64,000 nucleotides of DNA from SLFH01 sp050486265 (GCA_050486265.1 JBJHCY010000004.1:124001-188000); one strand, 5' to 3'; shown: positions 8,012-17,299, numbered from the stretch's first letter. The notes: generated by a model not told the origin, from the sequence alone. Program-made: numbers and translations.

Positions 8012-9058
8012 TCACCGCTTGTCCCCGCTGTGATCCGTGTGCGGGTCGTCGTACCACGCTTCGTCGGGCGCCTCGGTGTCCGGCTCCTTGCCCATCGGCA
8101 TCAGGCGCAGCATGAGGATGCCGAGTTCGTACAGCAGGTACAACGGCACCGCGAGCATGACCATCGAGATCGGGTCCGCGGGTGTCAGGATCGACCCCAC
8201 CACCGCCGCCCCGAGCACCGCAAACTTGCGCACACGCCCGAGCGACACCGGCGTCACCAGCCCCATCCAGCCGAGCAGCAGCACCACGACCGGCGTCTGG
8301 AACCCCAGGGCGAAGGCGAGGGCCATGTTGAGGATCAGCCTGGTGTACTCGCTGAGCCGCGGCTGCTGCGCCAGCGCGTTGCCCCCGGTCACCGGCACGC
8401 CGACGATCCGCACGCGCTCGGCGCCCTCGCGGCCTTCGCCGAGCGCGATGCGGAGCTGCATCAGCTCGGTGTTCATCCACCACGAGCCCGGCTCGGGCGC
8501 GATCGGGTCGGCCGGCAGCACCATGACCGCCGGCAGCTCCGTGCCGTCGGGCAGCGCCAGCGCGCTGGCGTCGATCCGACCGATCCCCGCGCCGAACTGC
8601 AGGAAGAACACCAGCACCAGCGGCAGGATCAGCTTGTACAGAAACACCACCCCCGCCAGGCTCATGAAAAAGCTCATCGGGATGAGCACATGCACGAACC
8701 GGCGCTCATTGCGGTACAGCCCCGGCGAGATAAACCGCCAGAGCTGATAGATCAGCCACGGCGCCCCGAGGATCACCGTCAGCACCAGCCCCACACGCAG
8801 CCAGGTCGTCAGCGGCTCGACCGGGCTGAGCGTCTGGAGCTGCCCGGGCAGGCCCTGGCTGAGCAGCGCCTCCTGCATCGGCGCGATGATCAGGCGTAAC
8901 GCCGTACGCGCGAGCAGCAGCGAGACTGCAAAGACCGGGACAAGCCCGAGGATCGCGATGATGATGCGTGCGCGGAGTTCTTCGAGGTGATCCCCCAGCG
9001 GCATCACCGACCCGCCCGGGTCGCGTCCGGACGATCGGTTGGCAGAGTCTCGCTCCAT
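8012..9058 (-). CDS. tatC: Sec-independent protein translocase TatC
   Basis: Core receptor of the twin-arginine export system in the cytoplasmic membrane. It has the classic N-terminus MPLGDHLEELRARI, the block ISPGLYRNERRFV before span 3, and a C-terminal run of spans. At 348 residues it is about 90 longer than typical TatC. The excess is a polar insert of about 80 residues (roughly 170-250) between spans 3 and 4, on the periplasmic side. tatA/B are not in the window. It heads a minus-strand run with tadA and mutM. Confidence 0.93.
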   Translation of the reverse strand: MERDSANRSSGRDPGGSVMPLGDHLEELRARIIIAILGLVPVFAVSLLLARTALRLIIAPMQEALLSQGLPGQLQTLSPVEPLTTWLRVGLVLTVILGAPWLIYQLWRFISPGLYRNERRFVHVLIPMSFFMSLAGVVFLYKLILPLVLVFFLQFGAGIGRIDASALALPDGTELPAVMVLPADPIAPEPGSWWMNTELMQLRIALGEGREGAERVRIVGVPVTGGNALAQQPRLSEYTRLILNMALAFALGFQTPVVVLLLGWMGLVTPVSLGRVRKFAVLGAAVVGSILTPADPISMVMLAVPLYLLYELGILMLRLMPMGKEPDTEAPDEAWYDDPHTDHSGDKR

Positions 9059-9207
9059 GATGGTTCACGCCGCGGAAGGCAAGGAGGATAGGGGAGCGGA
9101 GGGGGGAGGGGGCGTTTGAGGCGTCCAGGGACCGGTCGCGTCCGAGCGCCGCGGTTGCCGATCTGTGGTAGGCTGCTCCAGTCCGATCCACACACCGAAA
9201 GCCCCGA

Positions 9208-9651
9208 ATGCCCGACCGAAGTCGACGAGTCCTGCTCCCGGGCGTCTGCGCAGCGATGGTTGTCTTGTTGGGGCTTGGAATCTGGGGGAGCAGCCAGAAC
9301 GACCTCGGCTTGGCGTGCCCTGCCGGGCGTTCGACGATCGAGGTCTCGATGCTACGGGGCGACCTGCTCCTTGCTGTTCGGACCGATGAAACGCAAGAGC
9401 CGTGCTGGGCGTTCATCCGGAGACCAGCGATCGGCGGCTACACCTACGCGGAAGAGTTCGAGTCGACCTCGTTCGGCTTCGGGATCAAGGACCGGACCCT
9501 GCAATATCGCTGCGGCTCTGAGATCCGGAGCCGCGCGATGCTGTTGCCGGGTTACGCGGTCGTCGGGGTTTGCCTGATGGCGGGACTGTTGCCGTTGCTT
9601 GTCGCCGTGCGGAATCGGCCTGCTACCGTTCGAGCATGGCCGACACGCTGA
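9208..9651 (+). CDS. Hypothetical protein with terminal membrane spans
   Basis: 147 residues: one hydrophobic span near residues 8-26, a soluble middle of about 85 residues with three cysteines, and a second span near 112-132. No family was recognised. It runs divergently from tatC. Its last 16 bases overlap the vsr start, so it may be co-transcribed with the restriction-modification genes, although nothing in it suggests a role in them. Confidence 0.6.
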   Translation: MPDRSRRVLLPGVCAAMVVLLGLGIWGSSQNDLGLACPAGRSTIEVSMLRGDLLLAVRTDETQEPCWAFIRRPAIGGYTYAEEFESTSFGFGIKDRTLQYRCGSEIRSRAMLLPGYAVVGVCLMAGLLPLLVAVRNRPATVRAWPTR

Positions 9652-10070
9652 CGCCTGAGCAGCGTTCACGCTGCATGTCCAAGGTCCGCTCGAAGAACAC
9701 CCGTCCCGAGCTGCTTGTCGCCGACGAGCTCCGCGCCCGAGGCGTCCGTTTCCGCAGGCACGCCGAAGACCTGCCCGGCTCACCGGATTTCCTGATCGCC
9801 GACGCGGGTGTCGCGGTTTTCGTCCACGGCTGCTGGTGGCACGCCCACGATTGCCCCCGAGGGTCAAGAACCCCCAAGACCAACCGAAGCTACTGGCGCA
9901 GCAAGATCGCGCGCAATGTCGCCAGAGACCGACGCGCCGCCAGAGCCCTCAGGGCCGAAGGGTGGTCGGTCTGGACCGTCTGGGAGTGCGGCCTGAAAAA
10001 ACGCGGCGTGCCCCGACGCCTCCTCCGGAGGCTCGAAGAAGCCCTCGACACCGCGGCGAAGCGTAGATAG
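9636..10070 (+). CDS. vsr: Very-short-patch mismatch repair endonuclease
   Basis: Nicks 5' of the T in T:G mismatches created when 5-methylcytosine deaminates. The 144-residue protein keeps all the catalytic positions at the same numbers as E. coli Vsr: Glu25 (NTRPEL), Asp51 (GSPDFLI), His64 and His69 (FVHGCWWHAHDC). The start at 9636 gives the standard MSKVRSKNTRPEL N-terminus. It is directly followed by a cytosine methyltransferase, the usual partner, so it should repair damage at that enzyme's site. Confidence 0.94.
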   Translation: MADTLTPEQRSRCMSKVRSKNTRPELLVADELRARGVRFRRHAEDLPGSPDFLIADAGVAVFVHGCWWHAHDCPRGSRTPKTNRSYWRSKIARNVARDRRAARALRAEGWSVWTVWECGLKKRGVPRRLLRRLEEALDTAAKRR

Positions 10071-10158
10071 TATGTTGTTCGGTGTCGCTAGCACAGGCCC
10101 GAACACCCCGCCGCTGGTAGGCTCGCCCCTCTCATCACGCCCGAAGCGCCGACGCAGC

Positions 10159-11352
10159 ATGACCAAACAGCAACTCCTCAACTTCCCCGCTCCGCCCCGT
10201 GGGGCGCCGTCGCCCTACAGCTTCGGCGAGTTTTTCGCCGGCGTCGGGCTCGCCCGCATCGGTCTCGAGCGCGCGGGCTGGACCATCGCTTTCGCCAACG
10301 ATCTCGACGAGCAGAAGCTCCGCATGTACGAGGGGCATTTCGGCCCGGCGCCCTACTACTCCACCACCGATATCCACGACCTCGCCGACACGCCCGATCT
10401 CGTGCCCGACTTCACGCTCGCGCACGCCTCGTTCCCCTGCACCGATCTCTCCCTCGCCGGTTCGCGCCGAGGTATCCGCGCGGGCCAGTCTTCGGCGTTC
10501 TGGGGTTTTCACCGATTGCTCGAAGCCAAAGGCGACGCCCGACCGGCGCTCGTGTTGCTTGAGAATGTCACCGGCTTCCTCAGTTCGCAAGGCGGCGACG
10601 ACTTCCACGCCGCCCTGCGGGCGATGAACGACCTCGGCTACGCGGTCGACGCGTTCACGATCGACGCGGCCCACTTCGTTCCCCAGAGCCGCCCGAGGCT
10701 CTTTGTGCTGTGCAAGCGCACCGGCGGCGGGCCGCCGACAATCGACCCTTCAGAACTCACGCCCTCGGCGCTCAGGCCCGCCTCGCTCATCGCCGCGATG
10801 CGGCGCTATCGCGATCTCGACTGGTCGGTCTGCCGCCTGCCCGAGCTCCCGCCCTACGGCAAGACGAAACTCGCCTCGATCGTCGATCGGCTTCCCGACG
10901 ACTCGCCGCAGTGGTGGAGCGTTGAGCGGGCCGAGTACCTGCTCAATCAGATGAGCCCGAGGCACCGCGCCCTCGCCGACGCGATGATCGCAAAGCGGGC
11001 GTGGTCCTACGGCACTGTGTTCAGGCGCGTCCGCAACGCCAGATCCATGGCCGAACTCCGCACCGACGGCATCGCCGGCTGTCTTCGAACACCCAAGGGC
11101 GGCTCGGGGCGACAGATCCTCTTCCAGGCCGGTTACGGCAAGTACAAGGTCCGCCTGCTCAACCCCGACGAGTGCGCGAGGCTCATGGGCGCCGGCGGCT
11201 ACAAAGTCACCGTGCCGCTGAACCAGGCGCTCTTCGGCTTCGGCGACGCCGTCTGCGCCGATGTCATCGAGTGGATCGCGGCGAACTACATGAACGAACT
11301 CGTCGAGCCGGCGGGATCGCCGCTCAAGACGCTTTCCGGCGCCGGACACTGA
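10159..11352 (+). CDS. DNA (cytosine-5-)-methyltransferase
   Basis: Modification enzyme of the cassette. Motif I is FFAGVGLARIGLERAG, motif IV has catalytic Cys94 in SFPCTDLS, motif VI is LLENV, motif VIII is QSRPRLFV, and motifs IX-X are near the end (LNPDECARLMGA). About 397 residues from the ATG at 10159; an ATG at 10072, right after the vsr stop, would add 29 residues of uncertain value. The recognition sequence cannot be told from the sequence alone. It is flanked by vsr and a putative endonuclease, so it acts as the protective methylase. Confidence 0.92.
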   Translation: MTKQQLLNFPAPPRGAPSPYSFGEFFAGVGLARIGLERAGWTIAFANDLDEQKLRMYEGHFGPAPYYSTTDIHDLADTPDLVPDFTLAHASFPCTDLSLAGSRRGIRAGQSSAFWGFHRLLEAKGDARPALVLLENVTGFLSSQGGDDFHAALRAMNDLGYAVDAFTIDAAHFVPQSRPRLFVLCKRTGGGPPTIDPSELTPSALRPASLIAAMRRYRDLDWSVCRLPELPPYGKTKLASIVDRLPDDSPQWWSVERAEYLLNQMSPRHRALADAMIAKRAWSYGTVFRRVRNARSMAELRTDGIAGCLRTPKGGSGRQILFQAGYGKYKVRLLNPDECARLMGAGGYKVTVPLNQALFGFGDAVCADVIEWIAANYMNELVEPAGSPLKTLSGAGH

Positions 11353-11387
11353 AACGCAGCAGATCGGCGCGCAGCGGGGGACAGGAA

Positions 11388-12347
11388 TTGAACGATTACA
11401 AGAGTCTCGCCGCCTCGATCGAACGCATCGTCGAAGGGATGAACGACGGCGAACGGGTGGTGCCCGCCCGCCTGCAGGCGGCGATGGCCCTCCTCGAAAA
11501 GCTGCGGACCGATCCGGCCCTCGATCTCGCCGAGCACATGTCGGGCGAGGGCAGCACCGGGCTCAAGAGCCACGAAACCTTCGGCAAGGCCGCCTGCGAT
11601 CGCTTCAACATCGAACCGCCGAACAAGACGCACGGCCGGCGCAGCTCCGAGATCCGGCGTTGGGGCCCGAGCATTCTCGACGCGCTCCATGCGGCCGGGT
11701 TCGAGAACGCCGACGCGGGAAAACGAGAGTCGATGCTCGATGCGGCGCAGTCCGTTGTCGCAGATCGCCTCCGAAGCTACACAGAGTCCGAGCCGATTGC
11801 TGTTCGCTGCCGCAACAAGTCGGTGGCGAGCATCGTCGCCGACATCATCCGGCAGGCCGAAGAGAAGCGAAAGGCCGGCGAAGTTGCGCAATATCTCGTC
11901 GGCGCCAAGCTCGAAGCGAGATTCCCCGACATCGATCTGAAACGGCGAGCTAACGCCGGCGACGGGGATTGGTCCCGCAATGAGAACGCGGCGCTCGGCG
12001 ATTTTCAGATCGGCACGACCGTCATCGAGATCGCCGTCGGCATGCCCGACGAGAAACACATCAACCAGGCGGCGAAGATCCTTTCTTCCGGGACCTTCGA
12101 AGCGTGGCTCATCGTCAGGTCCGATCGGCGCGACGCATGGATCCGAGAGCTGATAGAAGCCGAGGTCGACCTCAACCGCGTCAGCGTCCTCGGGATCAAC
12201 GAGTTCATCGGCCAGAACCTCGGCGAGATGGGCCGCCTCGACCGCTCGCAGTCGCTCACCGAGTTTAGAAAGGTCATCGACGCCTACAACGACCAATGGG
12301 TCGCCTGCTTCGCGAGCACGCTGATCAGGATCACCCTGATCGACTGA
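11388..12347 (+). CDS. Putative type II restriction endonuclease (DUF4928-like)
   Basis: About 319 residues from a TTG at 11388; an ATG at 11439 after a GAAGGG is the alternative. It resembles the DUF4928 family, which is known beside cytosine methyltransferases and presumed to be the nuclease. The N-terminal half is helical. The C-terminal half contains LVGAKLEARFPDI and GDFQIGTTVIEIAVGM, where the Asp and Glu could form a PD-(D/E)xK-like core. Position right after vsr and the methyltransferase is the strongest argument. I recalled the family from memory and have not tested it by search. Confidence 0.65.
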   Translation: MNDYKSLAASIERIVEGMNDGERVVPARLQAAMALLEKLRTDPALDLAEHMSGEGSTGLKSHETFGKAACDRFNIEPPNKTHGRRSSEIRRWGPSILDALHAAGFENADAGKRESMLDAAQSVVADRLRSYTESEPIAVRCRNKSVASIVADIIRQAEEKRKAGEVAQYLVGAKLEARFPDIDLKRRANAGDGDWSRNENAALGDFQIGTTVIEIAVGMPDEKHINQAAKILSSGTFEAWLIVRSDRRDAWIRELIEAEVDLNRVSVLGINEFIGQNLGEMGRLDRSQSLTEFRKVIDAYNDQWVACFASTLIRITLID

Positions 12348-12531
12348 GCAATCCACCTCACCCGCTGTAACGCAGAAACCTGCCGCACGGCGATTGTGCC
12401 CCACACCCCCGTCCATTACACTCGGCCCGAGTACAGACCCCGGAACCGTCTTCGCGGGCGGGGCGAATTGCCAGCTGTCCGGGTGCACCGACACGGCCAG
12501 ATGAACACGGCCAGATACGGGAGGATCGGCC

Positions 12532-14103
12532 ATGACGACGCGTAAACGGCGGTTTTTCAGGGGCGGTTTCGTCTGTCTTCTCGCGTCGGCTCTGTTCCTG
12601 CCTGCGGCGGCGAACGCGACGCACGCGGTTGAGCCCGATGGCCAGCGGCTCGCCCGTTTCCTGCACAACCTCGATGTGCTCAAGGCGGATCTGGGCCGCC
12701 GCGGCGAGCCGCACCCAATCGGAACCAGAACCGTCGCGCACACACCCGCCGCCGAGCCTGTCGGGCGCGCCGCGGAGCAAGCGGACGCATCGCCGCCCCG
12801 CATGCTCGGCATCATCCTCGACAACGGCCCGGCGCTTATCCTCGAATCACACGGCGCCGAGCCGATACAGACGATCGAGGTGACCGCTCTCATACTCGGC
12901 ATGCCCGCGGCGGAGGCCGGGGTCGAGCCCGGCGATCTGATCATCTCGATCGATGGCGAGCCGCTCGGCGAGTTCAGGACGGTCCGCGAGCGTGTCAGTT
13001 CGCTCGCCGATGGCGAGTCGGTCCGGCTCGTCATCCTCCGCGGGCAGCGGACTCTTGTCTTCGACATCGAGCCCGCCGAAGAGCCCGAAGACCTTCGGCT
13101 TTGGAGCAGAGATTCCGAAAGCCGCGCCGGCCCGATCGAGACATCGCGCATGATCGGCATCATCGTCGACGGCGGGCCGTCGATCATCCTCGGCTCGCAC
13201 AGGTTCAAGCCTGTACGGACTGTCGAGGTGACCGCGGTCATGCTCAACATGCCCGCGGCGGAGGCCGGCGTAGAGCCCGGCGATCTGATCATCTCGATCG
13301 ATGGCGAGCCGCTCGGCCATTTCAGCGCAGTCGGCGAGCGTGTGAGATCGCTCGAGGAAGGCGAGTCTGTCCGGCTCGTCATCCTCCGCGGGCAGCGGAT
13401 TCTTGTCTTCGACATCGTGCCCGCCGACGCGCCCGAAGACTATCGGTTCTGGAGTAAAGACGCTGACAGCCGCGCCGACGCGTTCGAGGATGTGCTCGCC
13501 GCGTTTTCCGGCTTGTACACCGACATCTGGGCCGGATCCGACGACTTCAAGACCGAGACGATCGCCTCGTCGATGGAAGCCCTGACGCAGGTCAGAACCG
13601 CCGCGGCGATGCTCTACCTGCTCGACGCGCTCCCGCCCGAGCGGGCGAAGGCGTCGCGAGAGGCGATCCTCGAAGAAGCAACGGCGAGGCTGCACGAGGC
13701 GGGCGCTCGCCTCGGCATCATGGTCCACGACCCCGCGCTCCCGCCCCGAAAGATCAGGAACATCGAACGCGCACGCGACACGATAAGACTTTTCCGGCTC
13801 CTCGCCGATGTCGATCCGCGAGAGGCCGACAGGCGCAGGCACTGGAGAACCCGACAGCTCATCGACAGTTTCATCTACGACATGCGTGACGCGGACGCTT
13901 TCACGGTCAGAGTGGCAGGCGGCCTCCGAGAACCCGAACCGCTCGCCAGAGCCGAGTTCGGATCCGAGCAGCACCGGCGCGACTTCTTCGAGGCCCTGCA
14001 CGAAGAATGGCTCGGCATGCAATGGCAAGAGGCCGAACTCTGGCGACGCCTGGTCGAAGGCGACCCCGATGAACCGGACCAGACCGTTCCGGACAACGAG
14101 TAG
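12532..14103 (+). CDS. Secreted protein with two tandem PDZ domains
   Basis: 523 residues. A signal peptide (residues 1-30, basic start then LLASALFLPAAANA) is followed by two PDZ modules at about 92-180 and 208-297, each with GVEPGDLIISIDGEPLG. The modules are 116 residues apart and nearly identical even in DNA over about 70 bases (12901 and 13249), so they arose by recent internal duplication. The remaining 200 residues are helical and charged, with no protease motif. It may be a periplasmic scaffold. No protease is fused or adjacent. Confidence 0.72.
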   Translation: MTTRKRRFFRGGFVCLLASALFLPAAANATHAVEPDGQRLARFLHNLDVLKADLGRRGEPHPIGTRTVAHTPAAEPVGRAAEQADASPPRMLGIILDNGPALILESHGAEPIQTIEVTALILGMPAAEAGVEPGDLIISIDGEPLGEFRTVRERVSSLADGESVRLVILRGQRTLVFDIEPAEEPEDLRLWSRDSESRAGPIETSRMIGIIVDGGPSIILGSHRFKPVRTVEVTAVMLNMPAAEAGVEPGDLIISIDGEPLGHFSAVGERVRSLEEGESVRLVILRGQRILVFDIVPADAPEDYRFWSKDADSRADAFEDVLAAFSGLYTDIWAGSDDFKTETIASSMEALTQVRTAAAMLYLLDALPPERAKASREAILEEATARLHEAGARLGIMVHDPALPPRKIRNIERARDTIRLFRLLADVDPREADRRRHWRTRQLIDSFIYDMRDADAFTVRVAGGLREPEPLARAEFGSEQHRRDFFEALHEEWLGMQWQEAELWRRLVEGDPDEPDQTVPDNE

Positions 14104-14189
14104 ACCGAGCCGTCGCAACCAACCCCCGCCCCCACGCGGATACACAACAGGCAAAGACCATCCCCAACGACCATCCCCGTGTGTCCGCC

Positions 14190-14765
14190 ATGCAGCCAGA
14201 AAGCGACCAACCCAACCACCCCAACGAACCCAAGCACAGACGCCGGATTCTCCGGGCGATGCTGATCGGCGGGCTGCCGGTCCTCGGCGTGCTCGTCCTC
14301 CTCCACGCGGCGTTCGCAGGCCGCACCGTCACCTACATCGAGCTCAACCAGGCGACGGGTGAGCAGCGGGGGCGGACGCTGCTCTACGGCATCCCGTTCC
14401 GCACCGCGGTGCTCAAAGAACCGGCGTACACGATCCTCACCGAAACGCCGTGGCCCGAAGTACTTCCGGAGGAGTGGGCGCCGATCAGGGTCCACCGCCA
14501 CTTCGGGCGTGCGAGGTGTACGAAGGTCCCTGGCCACTGGGCGAACGGCGTGACCTACATCTACTGGGCGGAGCTGTTGATGCTGGAGTACAGCGTGCCC
14601 GAAGAGATCAGGGCCGACACGATCGAGCTCTTCATCCGCGGCATCCCCGACGGCGTCTACCCGCTCGTCCGCGTCGACAGGTCCACAGATGTCCTGTACT
14701 CCGATTTCTACAGCAGCTCGAGAGGAGAGCGCGACACGCGAACCATCCGCATCTGGCCGGATTGA
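14190..14765 (+). CDS. Membrane-anchored hypothetical, paralogue of the next gene
   Basis: About 191 residues with one N-terminal span (about 25-45) and a soluble exterior of about 145. It shares its layout and its C-terminus (RTIRIWPD) with the following gene, as well as the VTYIELNQATGE and TEVNIATGE-type block just after the span. The ATG at 14190 is preferred over a GTG three codons earlier. No known domain. The pair probably arose by duplication. Confidence 0.6.
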   Translation: MQPESDQPNHPNEPKHRRRILRAMLIGGLPVLGVLVLLHAAFAGRTVTYIELNQATGEQRGRTLLYGIPFRTAVLKEPAYTILTETPWPEVLPEEWAPIRVHRHFGRARCTKVPGHWANGVTYIYWAELLMLEYSVPEEIRADTIELFIRGIPDGVYPLVRVDRSTDVLYSDFYSSSRGERDTRTIRIWPD

Positions 14766-14814
14766 GCACATGCAACGGAGACGCCGGGGCTTTCGATCGA
14801 TCCGGCAGTGAGCC

Positions 14815-15363
14815 ATGCCGCACAACGACACCGATCATTCAGAGTCTGGTTGTGTTCTGCAAGCGGCACGACTGCTCATCGTGCTGCTGTTTGTCGGCCT
14901 GTTTCTCGTAGGCATCGTCCTGTTCGGTCCGAACCCAACGACGCGGACCGAAGTCAACATCGCGACGGGCGAGAAACGGAACAGGTTGTACATCGCCGGA
15001 TGGGCGGTTCGATCGGCCGCGCTGCCGCCGGTGCTCACGACCACCCGGTGGCCGGAAAACAATATCGAAGCACAGTGGGTCCCGATCCGCAACATCCCCC
15101 ACATCCGCAAGTACCGCGGCTGCCCCCGGGGACCTTGGCAAACAACGATCCGCGAGATGGCAAAGGCGGAGAGCGCCCTGCTTCGGTACGGCGTTCCCGA
15201 GACTCATCGCCAACGGTTCATGCGCGACCTGCTCAACCATGAGTCGGGGGTGTATTTGGCCGATATTCAGCGTGACAAGGCGGACGGCTCCGTCTACGCC
15301 GACCTGTATGACACAACAGATCGGACCAAAGACATCCGCACTGTCCGCATCTGGCCGGATTGA
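14815..15363 (+). CDS. Membrane-anchored hypothetical, paralogue of the preceding gene
   Basis: 182 residues: a span at about 18-38, then a soluble domain ending RTVRIWPD, matching the previous protein's ending. The block EVNIATGEKRNRLYIAGWAVR aligns with the corresponding region of its neighbour (ELNQATGEQRG). Function unknown. It lies 49 bases after the previous stop, so the two are probably co-transcribed. Confidence 0.6.
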   Translation: MPHNDTDHSESGCVLQAARLLIVLLFVGLFLVGIVLFGPNPTTRTEVNIATGEKRNRLYIAGWAVRSAALPPVLTTTRWPENNIEAQWVPIRNIPHIRKYRGCPRGPWQTTIREMAKAESALLRYGVPETHRQRFMRDLLNHESGVYLADIQRDKADGSVYADLYDTTDRTKDIRTVRIWPD

Positions 15364-15396
15364 GCGGGGCGATGATCGTCAGCCGCGAACAGCCCC

Positions 15397-15654
15397 TCAC
15401 CCCTCAACGGGTTCGACGCGCGTCCACTGGTCGAGGTTGCAGACCATGATCTCCCCGTCCTCCATCTCAAGCTCCAGCCGGTCGATCCAGAGCTTCTTGT
15501 CTTTGGCGTGGGCGAACCACGAGCCGGTTTTCTGCTGGCCGAAACGCCGCACCTTGCCCTCGTAGGAGGTCTTCAGGTAGGTGTCGCCCTTGGGGATGTG
15601 GGCGGTCACGCGCACGCGCTGGCCGGGGCTGAGTTGGTCTGGCTGGGCAACCAT
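15397..15654 (-). CDS. Small hypothetical protein, beta-rich
   Basis: 85 residues from the ATG at 15654, with short beta-like segments (QRVRVTAHI, TSYEGKVRRF, WIDRLELEMEDGEIMVCNL) suggesting an SH3-like or KOW-like barrel; no family was recognised. The minus-strand hexamer TATACT at 15663-15668 is a perfect -10 match only 8 bases from the ATG, so the message may be leaderless. No Shine-Dalgarno sequence is convincing. Confidence 0.55.
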   Translation of the reverse strand: MVAQPDQLSPGQRVRVTAHIPKGDTYLKTSYEGKVRRFGQQKTGSWFAHAKDKKLWIDRLELEMEDGEIMVCNLDQWTRVEPVEG

Positions 15655-15767
15655 GGGGGCGGAGTATAGGGGGAAGGGGTGTGGGGGGTAGGGCGTGGGG
15701 TGTGGGGGCCGGATTACGCCCGGAGGGCGGGGCGCTGGGCGCAGGGAGCGGGGCACTGGGTGGGGAT

Positions 15768-15802
15768 GACGCCGATCCCTGAGCGGAGCGAAGGGTCGGG
15801 TC
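15768..15802 (+). repeat. Dispersed repeat, GACGCCGATCCCTGAGC module
   Basis: Imperfect palindrome with GATCCCT and AGGGTC arms. Near-identical copies are at 25184 and 32663, all in the same orientation on the plus strand. Here it lies between the small hypothetical and the phosphohexomutase. Confidence 0.65.
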
Positions 15803-15862
15803 CGAACACCTCACAGACTGATCGCTCGCGAGACTTCCGCGCTGACCCTGCAGTTCCCCCAC

Positions 15863-17299
15863 TCACCCCCCGATCGCCGCCTCCGCTTCTTTCACCAGGG
15901 CCTCCGCCCGCTCGCGGGTCGGGGCTTCGGCGATCAGCCGCATGATCGGCTCGGTGTTGCTCGCGCGCACCTGCACCCACGCCCGGTCGGCGTCGATGTC
16001 CACGCGGACCCCGTCTTGCAGGTCCACCCGGTGCGAGCCGAACGCCGCCGCCACCTTCTCGATCGACGGCTGCGCCGCCTCGCGCGAGGGGATCGGCGTC
16101 TTGCTCTTGACGATCGCGTACGACGGCATCTTCGCCACCAGCCCGCCCACGCTCTCGCCCGTTCTCGCCAGGAGCGAGAGCACCAGCGCCATCGACGACA
16201 GGCTGTCGCGCACCAGCGTCACGCCGGGCCAGATCACGCCCCCGTTGCCCTCGCCGCCGAGCACCGCGCGCTCGCGGACCATCGCCTCGACCACATTCGC
16301 CTCGCCGACGGGCGTCCGCACCACCCTCGCCCCGTACCGCTCGGCCAGATCGTCGACCATGCGGCTGGTCGACAGGTTCGCCGCCATGACCGCCCCCGAC
16401 GCCTTGCCGGTCGCCTTGAGGGCTTCGAGCACCGACATGGCGCAGAGCGCCAGTGTGTACTCCTCGCCGATGTAGCGCCCGGTTTCGTCGATCAGCGCGA
16501 GCCGGTCGGCGTCGGGGTCCTGGGCGAAGCCGACCGCGGCCCCCGCTTCGCGCACCGCCTCGGCGACGGAAACCAGGTTCGCCTCGGTCGGCTCCGGCTC
16601 GTGGGGAAACAGGCCCGAGGGCTCGGCGCCGAGATGCAGGATCTCGTCGCACCCGAGCTCTTCGAGCATGCGGCGACCGCCCCCGATGCCAGAGGCGTTC
16701 ACAGAATCCAGCACCACCTTCATGCCCTCGCCCGGCTCGGCGGCAGAACCTCCCTCGAGCTCCGACAAACGGTCCAGCACCAGCCCGATGTGCTCGTCGA
16801 CGCCGAGGTGCGCCGGCTCCAGCTTCCCCACTGATCCCGGCTCGGCCCACGCGACAGGCCCCGCCCTGAAGCGTTCGACGATCTTCGAGGCCAGCGTCGC
16901 CGCGGGCGCCGCGGCGTGCCTGCCCCCGGGCGTCGGCAGCAGGAACTTCACCCCGTTCCACCGCTGCGGATTGTGGCTCGCGGTGATGACCACCCCCGCG
17001 TCGGCGCCGAGCCGGTCGGTCAGCACGCCCATCGTCGGCGTCATCGACACCCCCGCGTCGAGCACATCGGCGCCGGCGCTCAGGAGCCCGGCGATCGCCG
17101 CCGCCTGCACCGCCTCGCCCCCCGCGCGCCCGTCGCGCCCGACCACAACCTTCGGCGTGCGCCCGAGCGACTCGCGGAGGTAAGCGGCGAACGAGCCCGC
17201 GTACGACGCGACGAGGTCCGGCGTGAGCGAGCCGCCGACGATCCCGCGCATGCCGCTGACGCCGAGCATCAGAGGCGAAGAGTCAGTGGAGGTGGTCAT
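15863..17299 (-). CDS. Phosphohexomutase (phosphoglucosamine/phosphomannomutase family)
   Basis: Moves phosphate between C1 and C6 of a hexose phosphate, feeding cell-envelope or polysaccharide synthesis. 478 residues from the ATG at 17299, with the four family loops: phosphoserine Ser108 in ITASHNPQRWNGVK, metal-binding DPDADRLAL, sugar-binding GEGNGG and phosphate-binding RASNTEPIMRLIAEA. The RASNTEP form and overall length fit GlmM/ManB-type enzymes. Which sugar is used cannot be decided from sequence. It lies downstream of the AT-hook gene, separated by a strong terminator. Confidence 0.87.
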   Translation of the reverse strand: MTTSTDSSPLMLGVSGMRGIVGGSLTPDLVASYAGSFAAYLRESLGRTPKVVVGRDGRAGGEAVQAAAIAGLLSAGADVLDAGVSMTPTMGVLTDRLGADAGVVITASHNPQRWNGVKFLLPTPGGRHAAAPAATLASKIVERFRAGPVAWAEPGSVGKLEPAHLGVDEHIGLVLDRLSELEGGSAAEPGEGMKVVLDSVNASGIGGGRRMLEELGCDEILHLGAEPSGLFPHEPEPTEANLVSVAEAVREAGAAVGFAQDPDADRLALIDETGRYIGEEYTLALCAMSVLEALKATGKASGAVMAANLSTSRMVDDLAERYGARVVRTPVGEANVVEAMVRERAVLGGEGNGGVIWPGVTLVRDSLSSMALVLSLLARTGESVGGLVAKMPSYAIVKSKTPIPSREAAQPSIEKVAAAFGSHRVDLQDGVRVDIDADRAWVQVRASNTEPIMRLIAEAPTRERAEALVKEAEAAIGG

